A stretch of DNA of 8,557 nucleotides from Candidatus Brocadiaceae bacterium (GCA_003551785.1 PUNP01000089.1:1-8557), one strand, 5' to 3'; counted from the stretch's first letter, positions 1 to 6,541 are shown. Notes: generated from the sequence alone by a model not told the origin. Made by a program: numbers and translations.

Positions 1-360
1 CAAAGGTGTCAACTTGAACGGGTACTTTCTCATCTCAGGGGTAAAGGCAGGGAGCGGGCCATGGGATATTTTCTTTTTACGTCTTCCACTCTGGGTTTAG
101 GAAACAGCTTTTACGCCACCCGTTGCAGGAGGGCTTCCGGGCACAGTTATTTTTGCCGACAGGCGCTTGAGCATCCGCGATGGGTGAATATTTACAGGAA
201 AACTTTACTGCTTGGCGAGCTGATTTTCCGGTCTTATCTCGGCGGCATTATACAGGCCATTTACTGTAAGTCTGCAAGGAGGCATCTCATTCGGCGGTTA
301 ACATCCCCACGCTGGTACAGAGAGCATCTGTCTATACTCAGGGAGAAATTTATAGAATAG
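1..360 (+). CDS. Possible 3' end of a gene truncated by the left window edge (unrecognised)
   Basis: Frame 1 stays open from the first base to a TAG at 358-360, 119 codons in all, so this may be the C-terminal part of a longer protein. An internal ATG at 61 is possible but has no convincing ribosome binding site. The last 60 or so residues look protein-like: a hydrophobic stretch (LLLGELIF...YLGGIIQAIY) is followed by a basic, then mixed-charge helix ending REHLSILREKFIE. This is loosely like the tails of membrane-associated glycosyltransferases, but I do not recognise a family and assign no function. The earlier part is rich in Cys, Arg and AGG codons, unlike the neighbouring genes, and may be non-coding or decayed. 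No minus-strand frame competes strongly here. Confidence is low because an open frame of this length can arise by chance. Confidence 0.3.
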   Translation, partial: QRCQLERVLSHLRGKGRERAMGYFLFTSSTLGLGNSFYATRCRRASGHSYFCRQALEHPRWVNIYRKTLLLGELIFRSYLGGIIQAIYCKSARRHLIRRLTSPRWYREHLSILREKFIE

Positions 361-387
361 AAAAATGCTCAGCGACATACTTCACGT

Positions 388-416
388 TTGCAACTCTATT
401 CATTGCGCTTTATAAT
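388..416 (+). promoter_or_regulatory. Candidate sigma70 promoter upstream of the four-gene block
   Basis: TTGCAA at 388-393 (4 of 6 matches to TTGACA) lies 17 bases upstream of a perfect TATAAT at 411-416, which predicts a start near 423. It is the best plus-strand promoter-like pair seen before the first gene of the block. If used, it gives a leader of about 400 bases that runs through the hairpin cluster at 520-765. A closer promoter was looked for; GATAAT at 807-812 is too near the start codon and lacks a good -35 box. Confidence 0.4.
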
Positions 417-430
417 AGAAGTTGGAAACA

Positions 431-458
431 TTCAGTGATAAGTGTTCAGTGAACACGT
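431..458 (+). repeat. Short direct repeat, TTCAGTG x2 in 14-bp units
   Basis: Two adjacent 14-base units (431-444 and 445-458) both begin TTCAGTG and then diverge (ATAAGTG versus AACACGT). Similar TTCAGTG-type repeats occur as intergenic filler in many environmental bacteria, from memory rather than a search. No function is inferred. Confidence 0.4.
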
Positions 459-519
459 AACATCACCGCAGGGGCCGAAAAGGCAAGAATGAGCAAATGC
501 CGCAACTTCAGATGCAACC

Positions 520-765
520 GCGCCCCTGCCGGGGCGCATTCATCTTTGTATCATTTATTACCCCTGGTTAAAACCAGGGGCTACCTAACCTCGCCCCGTT
601 GGGGCGAAAACAGAGGCCTTGCCCCTGTACAGGGCAAGTATTTTAGACTCGGGTTTCAACCCGAGGTGATGATTCACAACTATTTTTGCGCCCTTAAATG
701 GTGCGGTAGATCGTTGCGTATTGGTTATTGTGCGCTTTTCGGCAAAGCCCGTAGTGACGGGTTTT
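520..765. repeat. Intergenic cluster of six palindromic hairpins
   Basis: Six compact inverted repeats sit in 246 bases. Arms are: 520-526/531-537 (GCGCCCC/GGGGCGC, loop TGCC); 561-569/572-580 (CCCCTGGTT/AACCAGGGG); 591-597/601-607 (TCGCCCC/GGGGCGA, loop GTT); 618-624/632-638 (CTTGCCC/GGGCAAG); 648-655/658-665 (CTCGGGTT/AACCCGAG); 744-752/757-765 (one G-U pair, loop AGTG). Arms differ in sequence but share a 7-9 bp stem with a very short loop, like REP-type elements. A 99-codon open frame at 489-788 runs through them but its product is simply the translated palindromes, so it is not called as a gene. The cluster ends about 60 bases before the first gene of the block, so it may lie in that gene's leader. 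Confidence 0.8.
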
Positions 766-812
766 ACTGGATGATTACCATTAAGTGAGCTAACCGAAAT
801 GAATTTGATAAT

Positions 813-819
813 AGGTGAT
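813..819 (+). promoter_or_regulatory. Ribosome binding site that decides the start at 824
   Basis: AGGTGAT matches the anti-Shine-Dalgarno tail and ends 4 bases before the ATG at 824. An in-frame GTG at 815 lies inside this motif, so it is more likely part of the ribosome binding site than a start codon. Confidence 0.65.
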
Positions 820-823
820 ATTT

Positions 824-1510
824 ATGCACGTTACGAAAACTCGTAAAATTATATGGATGCTGCTCATATTAACTATCGTTGCGACTTATGCGTTCAAGAT
901 TCATGTGGCTCGCGAGCCGTCACGCAGAAGTGCGCGGCTTGATGAGAGTGTGATGGAAGCATTGCCCGTATCTTCCGTGCTTGATTTGTCCGGAATGCCT
1001 GAAGAAATACCCGTTCAGGTGAGCGGCCTGGGAGTTGATCCCCAGCAACGTTCCGCCGTCGTTTTCTTAGTTACCGACAGCGAGGATTACTACATGCCGA
1101 TTTTTATCGGGGAGTACGAAGCTTCTGCTATTTCCCGCTCACTTGAAGGCGTCAAACCCATGCGGCCGTTAACACACGAACTGCTCGCTGATATTGTGGA
1201 TAAAATGGACGGTGAAATAACTAAAATGGTTGTTTCCGATATGGTTAATGGCACTTTCATATCCACACTTACCGTGCAAAAACCAAACGGTGAGAGCGTT
1301 GAAGTCGATGCCCGCCCAAGTGATTCTATTGCTATAGCTTTACTCAGAAATGCAGAAATATATGTTGCGGCTTCGGTGATGGAGAAGGCAGGTTACAAAA
1401 TTGATGAAGATGATGAAGATGTGCCGGGAGTAGTTCCCGACCAGGAGGAGGATATACCTTCCGAACCCACACCTCCCAGGCCGGAGATGCCGGAAGGTGA
1501 ACTGATATGA
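824..1510 (+). CDS. Membrane-anchored bifunctional nuclease (BFN/DUF151) domain protein
   Basis: This 228-residue protein contains a BFN (DUF151) domain at about residues 64-188. Recognisable family blocks are MPIFIGEYEASAISRSLEG (91-109), RPLTHELLADIVDKM (114-128) and DARPSDSIAIALL (162-174). Some plant and bacterial members have been described as acting on RNA and DNA; activity here is not shown by sequence alone. Upstream of the domain is a basic N-terminus (KTRK) and one hydrophobic helix (about residues 9-24) without a clear cleavage site, suggesting a signal anchor that would place the domain outside the cytoplasm. Many family members have no such helix. The tail after 190 is acidic and Pro-rich (DEDDEDVP, then PSEPTPPRPEMPEGE) and probably disordered. 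The ATG at 824 is preferred over the GTG at 815 because of the ribosome binding site. It is first in the block, 22 bases before the transporter gene. The domain call is firm; localisation is inferred. Confidence 0.88.
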   Translation: MHVTKTRKIIWMLLILTIVATYAFKIHVAREPSRRSARLDESVMEALPVSSVLDLSGMPEEIPVQVSGLGVDPQQRSAVVFLVTDSEDYYMPIFIGEYEASAISRSLEGVKPMRPLTHELLADIVDKMDGEITKMVVSDMVNGTFISTLTVQKPNGESVEVDARPSDSIAIALLRNAEIYVAASVMEKAGYKIDEDDEDVPGVVPDQEEDIPSEPTPPRPEMPEGELI

Positions 1511-1532
1511 CCCGGACCCGGACTTAGTCAAA

Positions 1533-2465
1533 ATGGTAAAGAAGAGAGCGAAAAATAAAAAGAGTGGATTGATTTACGGTTTTCCGGCCGCTGTCTGCTG
1601 GGCCGCGCATTTCCCGTTAATTTTACGCTATTTAGGCGACATGTCGCCGTTGGTTTTCTACTTCCACAGCACATTTTGGGCTGCTGCCGCTCTCATCACT
1701 ATCCTCACTTTATCCGGTAATTTAGACCATATTTCGGTCGTTAATCGCAAAAGCGGCACGATTTTTTTGCTGCTGCTTTTCGGAGGATACGGTTTCTTCA
1801 TGCTGCTGGCTAATGCTGCGGAGCGCACGGAAAATCGCAGCGCTCTCGAACACTTATTCTATGTTGGCCCATTAATTCTCATTTTACTGGCAGGTTTTAC
1901 GAGAACAGGTGCACGGCCGAGACAACTCGGGCTTGGGATAGTGGGCTTCGTGGGGGGGTGGTTAGTTCTATACAATGTCAACGGCTTCACCCCGCCGCCT
2001 GCTGCGGCTGTCTTACTGATACTTGCTGCAGCGGCTTCGTGGGCTTTCTTTTCTTTTATTGCCGCCTCTCTGTTGACTAAAAACGAAGTATTGCCCGTTC
2101 TTACTATAGTCTTCTCGCTCACGGCTGTCTGCCTTTTAGTAACTTGCATTGCTATGCGTGAGGATATTCTTGCTATTGAAAGGGAGTATATTTGGGTGAC
2201 AATAGTGATCGGTATACTGCCCATCGCCGGTGCTATGACTTTGTGGTTGAAGTGTATGACATCCACATCTTCGACGGCCGCCGCCGCTTCATGGTGGTAT
2301 GGCGCGGTTATCCCGGCCGCACTTTGGTACCATTTTGCCATACCCGATGCCCACCTCTCCTGGATCGGGGCTGTCGGAATTGCGTTAATCCTTGCATCTT
2401 TGAAGACAAGCGGTAAAAAAAGAGAACGAACTACTCCTACTTTTGGCGACCTGATCTCGAAATAA
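1533..2465 (+). CDS. EamA/DMT-superfamily-like integral membrane transporter
   Basis: This 310-residue, very hydrophobic protein has about ten predicted helices, roughly at 12-31, 38-60, 74-94, 103-122, 131-148, 154-180, 187-207, 218-240, 246-268 and 274-291. It is flanked by a basic N-terminus (VKKRAKNKK) and a basic C-terminal tail (KTSGKKRERT). The ten-helix layout, the length near 300, the first-helix pattern (YGFPAAVCWAAHFPLI) and the YVGPLILILLAGF segment in helix 4 fit drug/metabolite transporters with two EamA halves. The substrate is unknown; DMT proteins export or import amino acids, nucleotide-like compounds and other metabolites. It lies 22 bases after the BFN gene and 15 before panC. 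Transport of a pantothenate-related metabolite is possible but rests only on position. The start ATG lacks a strong ribosome binding site, which fits translation coupled to the upstream gene. The family call is by topology and pattern, not by a diagnostic motif. Confidence 0.75.
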   Translation: MVKKRAKNKKSGLIYGFPAAVCWAAHFPLILRYLGDMSPLVFYFHSTFWAAAALITILTLSGNLDHISVVNRKSGTIFLLLLFGGYGFFMLLANAAERTENRSALEHLFYVGPLILILLAGFTRTGARPRQLGLGIVGFVGGWLVLYNVNGFTPPPAAAVLLILAAAASWAFFSFIAASLLTKNEVLPVLTIVFSLTAVCLLVTCIAMREDILAIEREYIWVTIVIGILPIAGAMTLWLKCMTSTSSTAAAASWWYGAVIPAALWYHFAIPDAHLSWIGAVGIALILASLKTSGKKRERTTPTFGDLISK

Positions 2466-2480
2466 TACGGTGAACTGCTC

Positions 2481-3407
2481 ATGCTCGTCCGAAAACATAA
2501 AATTGATGTAGCCGCCCGGGTTGATAAATGGAAAAAAAAACAATGTCGTATAGCGCTGGTACCGACTATGGGAGCACTGCACTGCGGGCATATGAATTTA
2601 GTGGAATCGGCGGTAAATGAGTGCGATCATACCGTGGTCAGTATCTATCTTAACCCTACGCAGTTCGGTGAAAAAGAAGACCTCGATAAATATCCCGTAA
2701 ACCTGGAGCGCGATCTGGATATGCTTGATTCCGCCGGGGTCGACCTCGCATTTACGCCAAACAGCAGCGAAATGTATCCTGAGGCGTTCTCTACGTGGGT
2801 TATACAAGAAAAATTTACCGAAACGCTTTGCGGCAATAACAGGCCGGGGCATTTCAGAGGCGTTTGCACTGTTGTCGCCAAACTTTTCAATATTGTCTCA
2901 CCGGACTATTCATATTTCGGACGCAAGGATTTCCAGCAATCGGTGGTCATAAAAAGAATGGTTAAAGACCTGGATTTTCAGACTTCAGTCAGGGTTATGC
3001 CAACCGTACGCGAAAAAGACGGCCTGGCCATGAGCAGCAGGAACCAATACCTGACCACCGAACAGCGCCGCCACGCCGTCGTTCTCCATGACGCGCTGCT
3101 TACGGCAAGGGAGTATTTTGAAAAAGGACGGCGAGACACTCTTGAACTGGTAAAAATCATGCAGGATGAGATTGAAAACGAGGACACCGTCATCCCCGAA
3201 TATGTTGAAATCGTGGATGCGGAATCTCTTGATACGCCCCCATCGGCTAATGAAAAATCCGTAGCGGCACTTGCCGCCCATGTCGGCTGTACCAGGCTGA
3301 TCGATAATATGCCGTTAGGCGGTGAGAATGAAGATATTTATTTGGCATCACCATCGTGCCCTGTGCCAATAAACAAAACAATTGCAAGTCATATAACACA
3401 ATGTTAA
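2481..3407 (+). CDS. panC: Pantothenate synthetase (pantoate--beta-alanine ligase)
   Basis: PanC joins D-pantoate and beta-alanine in the cytoplasm using ATP, through a pantoyl-adenylate intermediate, to give pantothenate, the precursor of coenzyme A. Diagnostic blocks are all present: PTMGALHCGH (28-37) with the HxGH nucleotide-binding signature, NPTQFGEKEDLDKYP (58-72), RPGHFRGVCTVVAKLFNI (121-138), YFGRKDFQQ (145-153), and the KMSKS-like REKDGLAMSSRNQYL (177-191). The usual C-terminal TRLIDN is at 271-276. Most PanC proteins end soon after that point (about 280 residues), whereas this one continues for some 32 residues with no recognised motif. GGTGA at 2469-2473 precedes the ATG by 7 bases. 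The gene starts 15 bases after the transporter gene, and its stop overlaps the next gene by 7 bases. No panB or panD is in the window. The catalytic set looks intact, so an active enzyme is expected. Confidence 0.96.
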   Translation: MLVRKHKIDVAARVDKWKKKQCRIALVPTMGALHCGHMNLVESAVNECDHTVVSIYLNPTQFGEKEDLDKYPVNLERDLDMLDSAGVDLAFTPNSSEMYPEAFSTWVIQEKFTETLCGNNRPGHFRGVCTVVAKLFNIVSPDYSYFGRKDFQQSVVIKRMVKDLDFQTSVRVMPTVREKDGLAMSSRNQYLTTEQRRHAVVLHDALLTAREYFEKGRRDTLELVKIMQDEIENEDTVIPEYVEIVDAESLDTPPSANEKSVAALAAHVGCTRLIDNMPLGGENEDIYLASPSCPVPINKTIASHITQC

Positions 3408-5902
3408 AGAGAATTTCTAATAAAAGATGGTTTTATTTTATTTCCCCTTCCCTGGCTCTTTTCGTTTTCTTCTGGGCGGCTTCAGCGGCTGCAGCTCAGC
3501 GTAATAAACTGCAAGTCAGGAAAATACATGAGCGACATGAGCACCATTGGCTGATAAAAAACAGATTCTATGAAGCGGCACTGAATCCTGCTGAAGGGGC
3601 TTTTATCAGCAGCTTCAGGATGTTGCCTGACGGCACCGAGGTCGCCTTTCGAGGCCGTAGTGAGTACTCAGGACTTTTGGGAGAGGCGCTGACGGCCGGG
3701 ATGCAGTACGAGCTTGTTGATGAAAATGTCAGCCGGGAAGAAGCGACTTTTACCTTTGCTGCTGATCGGGGGGAGTTAACCCTGCAAAAGAGTTTTACTT
3801 TCCAATCCGAATCACCAATAATTACCCTGGCACTTTCAGTGGAAAATCGTTCCGGGAGCACCTTGCGTAACGTTACCGCCCCCGCTTTGCTCAGCACCTT
3901 CAGCGTATCCCAAACTCCATCCGAACGCTATTTTTATGCCTTAGGGAGAAGTAATTATGCCGAGGTTCACAGCATGAGAGCTATCCTTAGACGCTATAAC
4001 TATCTAAATAGAGCAGATGATCTGCCGGTGCACTGGACGGCTGTTATTTCCCCGGTCGACAAAATAGGTGTAGGTATGCTTCATCTTGATTCCGCAGTCC
4101 AATCGGTATTAGCAGGACGCCATCTGGACGGGCCGATAACGTTGGAGTCGCAGCTGGGTCCTGTTGAACCGTTCACTAAATATACGACTGAGGTGAAATT
4201 ATTCCCGCTAAGGGGATTTAGCTCCGTCGATCTGATTTCAGAGGACCTTATTGCCGAGAGCCTGATGTACACAATAGGAGAACATCGTAAGCTTTTTGTC
4301 CGGGTTAAATCACTTATCCCGGAACCCAGGGAAATATCAATAGTGACCAGGGCGTTTAACGCTGATGGAGAAGAACTGGGGCCGTTGGAAACTATTGTGT
4401 TTGACTCACTGGACATGGCTGATGCCGCCGTAGAGACGGTTAATGTGGATGCCGATATGTTTGACAATCTGGCATGGGTGGGCCATGAGGTTTACTCAAA
4501 CGGCCGGCGACTGCATCGATTCCTGTCTGTACCTCCTGGTGCCGAAGCCCATTTAACTGCTTCCGGTTCGGAATTGCCTCCCCCGCATGTGGAGAAACTT
4601 GAAAAATATCATCCGGAGGGGGCCGTTGATCATCATACCGAAGAAGTAAGTGAAGCCCGTGCTGAAGATGATGAGTCCATTTACATTAGCAAGCTGAAAG
4701 ATGCTGAATGGGTGGATGTCGAGAAGTTCGATTTGATTGTGGAGGAGGATGATTCCCGGACTGTGATTTTCAAATTGGGGGTGAGCGGTGATATTAAGGA
4801 TTTGCAAATAGGTTTAGTCGGCCCTGCCGAAGGGGATGGAAATGGCGAGGCCCTGCGTCCTCTTAGTGCAACAAGTGTTTTTTTATGGGAAGTGCCAGCA
4901 TTAGATGCACCGGATGCAGAACTGCGGCCGTTTCGCCGGCGCGATTTATCGGCCGGGGATTCCGCTTTCGCCGCTGTCACGCTCAATAGTGCTGAACTCG
5001 ATACAGGCGAATATGCGGCAAGGATAGTCCTGTCGTCCAAAGAAAAAACTGTCGAGTTGCCGATAAATGTCGAAGTCATTGCTCCCGTGCCCGTTTCGGA
5101 GGAGGCGGTAAAGTTGTGGTATTTAACTGACACAGCCGATGACAGCTTTGAAGCGATTATCAATACCGCTATGCGTTACGGGTTTCGGGCCGTTTCTGTT
5201 AAGCCGGGCGGCACCGCCGATCGTTACCAGGCGCGGCATTGGGCGGAACGCGCACGCAGCAGCGGGGTGGTGAATTTTGGTTTCTATGATCCGGGCCTGG
5301 CGATAGTCGGCGCTGAACGAATTTCTGACCCCCTGATTGGTCAGGGAATGGGTAGTGAAACTGCACCGCTTACGTGGCTCGCATGTATGCGTTCCGATGG
5401 GCCGCAGGTGGGGCGGTTGCTGCGCGATATGGGGTTTGCCCCCGCCGCCATCATACCGAGGACAACACCGGCGCTTGTCAGTAAAGTCCGTGCACAAGAG
5501 AGCTTCTCCGATATACTGCTCGGCGGTCAAATGGGTGATGTAATGTTTGATTTGGAGGAAGCAATTCAAGAAAAGGGTTATAACGGTTCTCAACGTTATT
5601 GGCGCTATATCGATGTGCGTGATTATGATCTTGTAGAACTCTCGGGATACCTGCGACGCGAGTTTTTCCACGCCGTCGCCATTGGCGCCCGGGGCGTAGC
5701 TGTCAGGGCCGATGTGCCGGAATCATCGCCGGGCCGTTCATTATTCCTGCATTTACTGCGGGATGCCTGGCAGGATGCCGCTGCTTTTGAATTATTAATT
5801 TTCAGTGAAAATATCACAGATTCTTTGCGGTGTCAGTATGAAGAAATGATCGGGTACGAACGATATGAAGATCTGAACCGGGGGAATGGGAAGGAATGGT
5901 GA
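3401..5902 (+). CDS. Large secreted protein of unknown function with beta-sandwich and possible barrel-like regions
   Basis: This 833-residue protein has a clear Sec signal peptide: a basic start (MLKRISNKR), a hydrophobic core to about residue 25 and an AAA cleavage motif before Q33. Residues 48-270 alternate short strands and turns (LNPAEGAFISSFRM; LTLQKSFTF; ALSVENRSGSTL), recalling the galactose-mutarotase-like super-sandwich also seen in the YidC periplasmic domain and in carbohydrate enzymes. Residues 295-385 look like a second beta domain. Residues 395-450 form an acidic, His- and Glu-rich linker, and 450-560 another beta region. From 565 a helix/strand pattern (EAIINTAMRYGFRAVSVKP) suggests a barrel-like domain; FLHLLRDAWQDAAAFELL (782-799) faintly resembles the end of GH123/DUF4091 proteins. 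No catalytic pair could be assigned. The ATG at 3401, overlapping the panC stop by 7 bases, is chosen over a GTG at 3356 because it puts the signal peptide at the N-terminus; no ribosome binding site precedes either. A role in extracellular glycan handling is inference only. Confidence 0.8.
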   Translation: MLKRISNKRWFYFISPSLALFVFFWAASAAAAQRNKLQVRKIHERHEHHWLIKNRFYEAALNPAEGAFISSFRMLPDGTEVAFRGRSEYSGLLGEALTAGMQYELVDENVSREEATFTFAADRGELTLQKSFTFQSESPIITLALSVENRSGSTLRNVTAPALLSTFSVSQTPSERYFYALGRSNYAEVHSMRAILRRYNYLNRADDLPVHWTAVISPVDKIGVGMLHLDSAVQSVLAGRHLDGPITLESQLGPVEPFTKYTTEVKLFPLRGFSSVDLISEDLIAESLMYTIGEHRKLFVRVKSLIPEPREISIVTRAFNADGEELGPLETIVFDSLDMADAAVETVNVDADMFDNLAWVGHEVYSNGRRLHRFLSVPPGAEAHLTASGSELPPPHVEKLEKYHPEGAVDHHTEEVSEARAEDDESIYISKLKDAEWVDVEKFDLIVEEDDSRTVIFKLGVSGDIKDLQIGLVGPAEGDGNGEALRPLSATSVFLWEVPALDAPDAELRPFRRRDLSAGDSAFAAVTLNSAELDTGEYAARIVLSSKEKTVELPINVEVIAPVPVSEEAVKLWYLTDTADDSFEAIINTAMRYGFRAVSVKPGGTADRYQARHWAERARSSGVVNFGFYDPGLAIVGAERISDPLIGQGMGSETAPLTWLACMRSDGPQVGRLLRDMGFAPAAIIPRTTPALVSKVRAQESFSDILLGGQMGDVMFDLEEAIQEKGYNGSQRYWRYIDVRDYDLVELSGYLRREFFHAVAIGARGVAVRADVPESSPGRSLFLHLLRDAWQDAAAFELLIFSENITDSLRCQYEEMIGYERYEDLNRGNGKEW

Positions 5903-5927
5903 TTCTCAGCTGCGCTGGCCTAAAACA

Positions 5928-5967
5928 AAACGCTCCGCCGTGCTTCCGCGTTTATTTCGTTTTTTTT
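5928..5967 (+). terminator. Weak candidate intrinsic terminator after the four-gene block
   Basis: AAACGC (5928-5933) can pair with GCGTTT (5948-5953), followed 6 bases later by a run of eight T (5960-5967). The stem is short and half A-T, with a 14-base loop, so efficiency would be low. It is the only terminator-like structure seen within about 100 bases of the stop at 5902. Confidence 0.3.
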
Positions 5968-5969
5968 AC

Positions 5970-5996
5970 CGCAGAGATCGCAGAGGACGCAGAGAA
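5970..5996. repeat. 9-bp tandem repeat, three units of CGCAGAGNN
   Basis: CGCAGAGAT, CGCAGAGGA and CGCAGAGAA follow each other without gaps at 5970-5978, 5979-5987 and 5988-5996, with the last two bases varying. CGCAGAG-type strings are a familiar intergenic repeat in unrelated environmental bacteria, as far as I recall. No coding or regulatory role is visible. Confidence 0.7.
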
Positions 5997-6021
5997 CGGC
6001 TTTTATTAGGCGCTTAGTTGC

Positions 6022-6051
6022 CGTACATCGTTAACAAAATGAGGATGTACG
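6022..6051. repeat. Inverted repeat (8-bp perfect stem, 14-base loop)
   Basis: CGTACATC at 6022-6029 is the exact reverse complement of GATGTACG at 6044-6051. No T-run follows on either strand, so it is not a standard terminator. It could be an operator-like site or another short palindromic element. Confidence 0.55.
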
Positions 6052-6081
6052 AAAAAGGTTAAATATCTGTCCAAGTTACGG

Positions 6082-6151
6082 AAATTTCAAATTAAAAATT
6101 ACAAGTTCCAAATAAATGACAATGCTCAAAATCATAAATATCAGGTATCAA
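6082..6151. repeat. AT-rich tract resembling a dispersed intergenic repeat
   Basis: This stretch is strongly biased to A and C on the plus strand, with repeating words such as CAAATTA, AATTACAAG, TTCCAAATAAATGACAAT and CTCAAAATCATAAATATC. It is unlike nearby coding DNA and contains no open frame. Similar sequence turns up between genes in many environmental genomes, by recollection. The 5903-6190 gap contains no gene that I can support. Confidence 0.4.
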
Positions 6152-6203
6152 AGGCTGTTGGCGTGACTGTCCTGACCACGGTACCGGGCCGGCAGTCATT
6201 TCT

Positions 6204-6413
6204 CCCACGGGGGCAAGCCCCGTGGGGAATCATTTTGTGGGGCCAATTCGTTTCTGGTGTTCAGTCGTTAAAACCACGGGGACAAGCCCCGTGGAGGTTT
6301 GATGTTTTCGTTGAGATTCGCTCCCCCCACGGGCCTTGTGCCCGTGGCTTGCATGACTGACTATCAGAAAATAACGTCAACTACAGAAGACTCCACGGGG
6401 CTTGTCCCCGTGG
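6204..6413. repeat. Array of four related hairpins, two in each orientation
   Basis: Four copies of one palindromic element occur. Arms/loops: 6204-6212/6218-6226 (CCCACGGGG/CCCCGTGGG, GCAAG); 6274-6281/6287-6294 (CCACGGGG/CCCCGTGG, ACAAG); 6327-6334/6340-6347 (CCACGGGC/GCCCGTGG, CTTGT); 6393-6400/6406-6413 (CCACGGGG/CCCCGTGG, CTTGT). The loop shows orientation: copies 1 and 2 read CAAG, copies 3 and 4 the complement. Positions 6272-6296 and 6391-6415 are exact reverse complements over 25 bases. Spacers are 47, 32 and 45 bases, giving an approximately symmetric layout. In copy 3 the innermost pair is swapped (G-C to C-G) with pairing kept. A 65-codon open frame at 6163-6360 is the translation of these repeats and is not a gene. 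Confidence 0.9.
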
Positions 6414-6480
6414 TTATCATGATTGGCCAAAATAAGAAGAGAATACTAAGCTGATTCATGAAATGGGATAATTATCCGTA

Positions 6481-6541
6481 CTGCGCCGTCAGGCGCTCCG
6501 TTTTCAGAGCGCAGTCTTTGAAAATGCGTAGATCCTTTCCG
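6481..6541 (+). repeat. Dispersed repeat of about 60 bp, copy A
   Basis: This 61-base stretch matches 7938-7998 at about 52 of the first 60 positions by eye, in the same orientation. It begins CTGCGCC and contains a small hairpin, GCGCC/GGCGC (6483-6487/6492-6496, loop GTCA). A distal GCGCAG can pair with the initial CTGCGC. The best conserved part is GAGCGCAGTCT followed by TGAAAATGCGTAG. Copy A also allows an alternative GCGCTC/GAGCGC stem. It lies upstream of the pseudopilin promoter. Confidence 0.8.

Noticed and set aside
489..788. 99-codon open frame on the plus strand
   Set aside because: It runs through six palindromes; the product is just translated hairpin arms (for example SPRWGENRGLAPVQG), with no ribosome binding site and no domain-like pattern.
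815..823. GTG start three codons upstream for the BFN protein
   Set aside because: The GTG is part of the AGGTGAT ribosome binding site serving the ATG at 824.
1859..2482. 207-codon minus-strand open frame opposite the transporter gene
   Set aside because: It is the antisense shadow of a well-formed ten-helix protein and has no recognisable domain or ribosome binding site of its own.
3356..3400. Earlier GTG start for the secreted protein
   Set aside because: It would bury the signal peptide behind 15 extra residues and overlap panC by 52 bases; ATG 3401 puts the signal peptide at the N-terminus with only a 7-base overlap.
4681..5671. Minus-strand open frames of 160 and 182 codons opposite the secreted protein
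   Set aside because: They overlap each other and the plus-strand gene, are low-complexity Ser/Thr/Arg-rich, and have no start signals; they are shadows of the plus-strand frame.
6163..6360. 65-codon open frame on the plus strand
   Set aside because: It consists of translated copies of the CCACGGGG hairpin (LPRGQAPWG, KPRGQAPW), so it is repeat sequence lacking stops rather than a gene.
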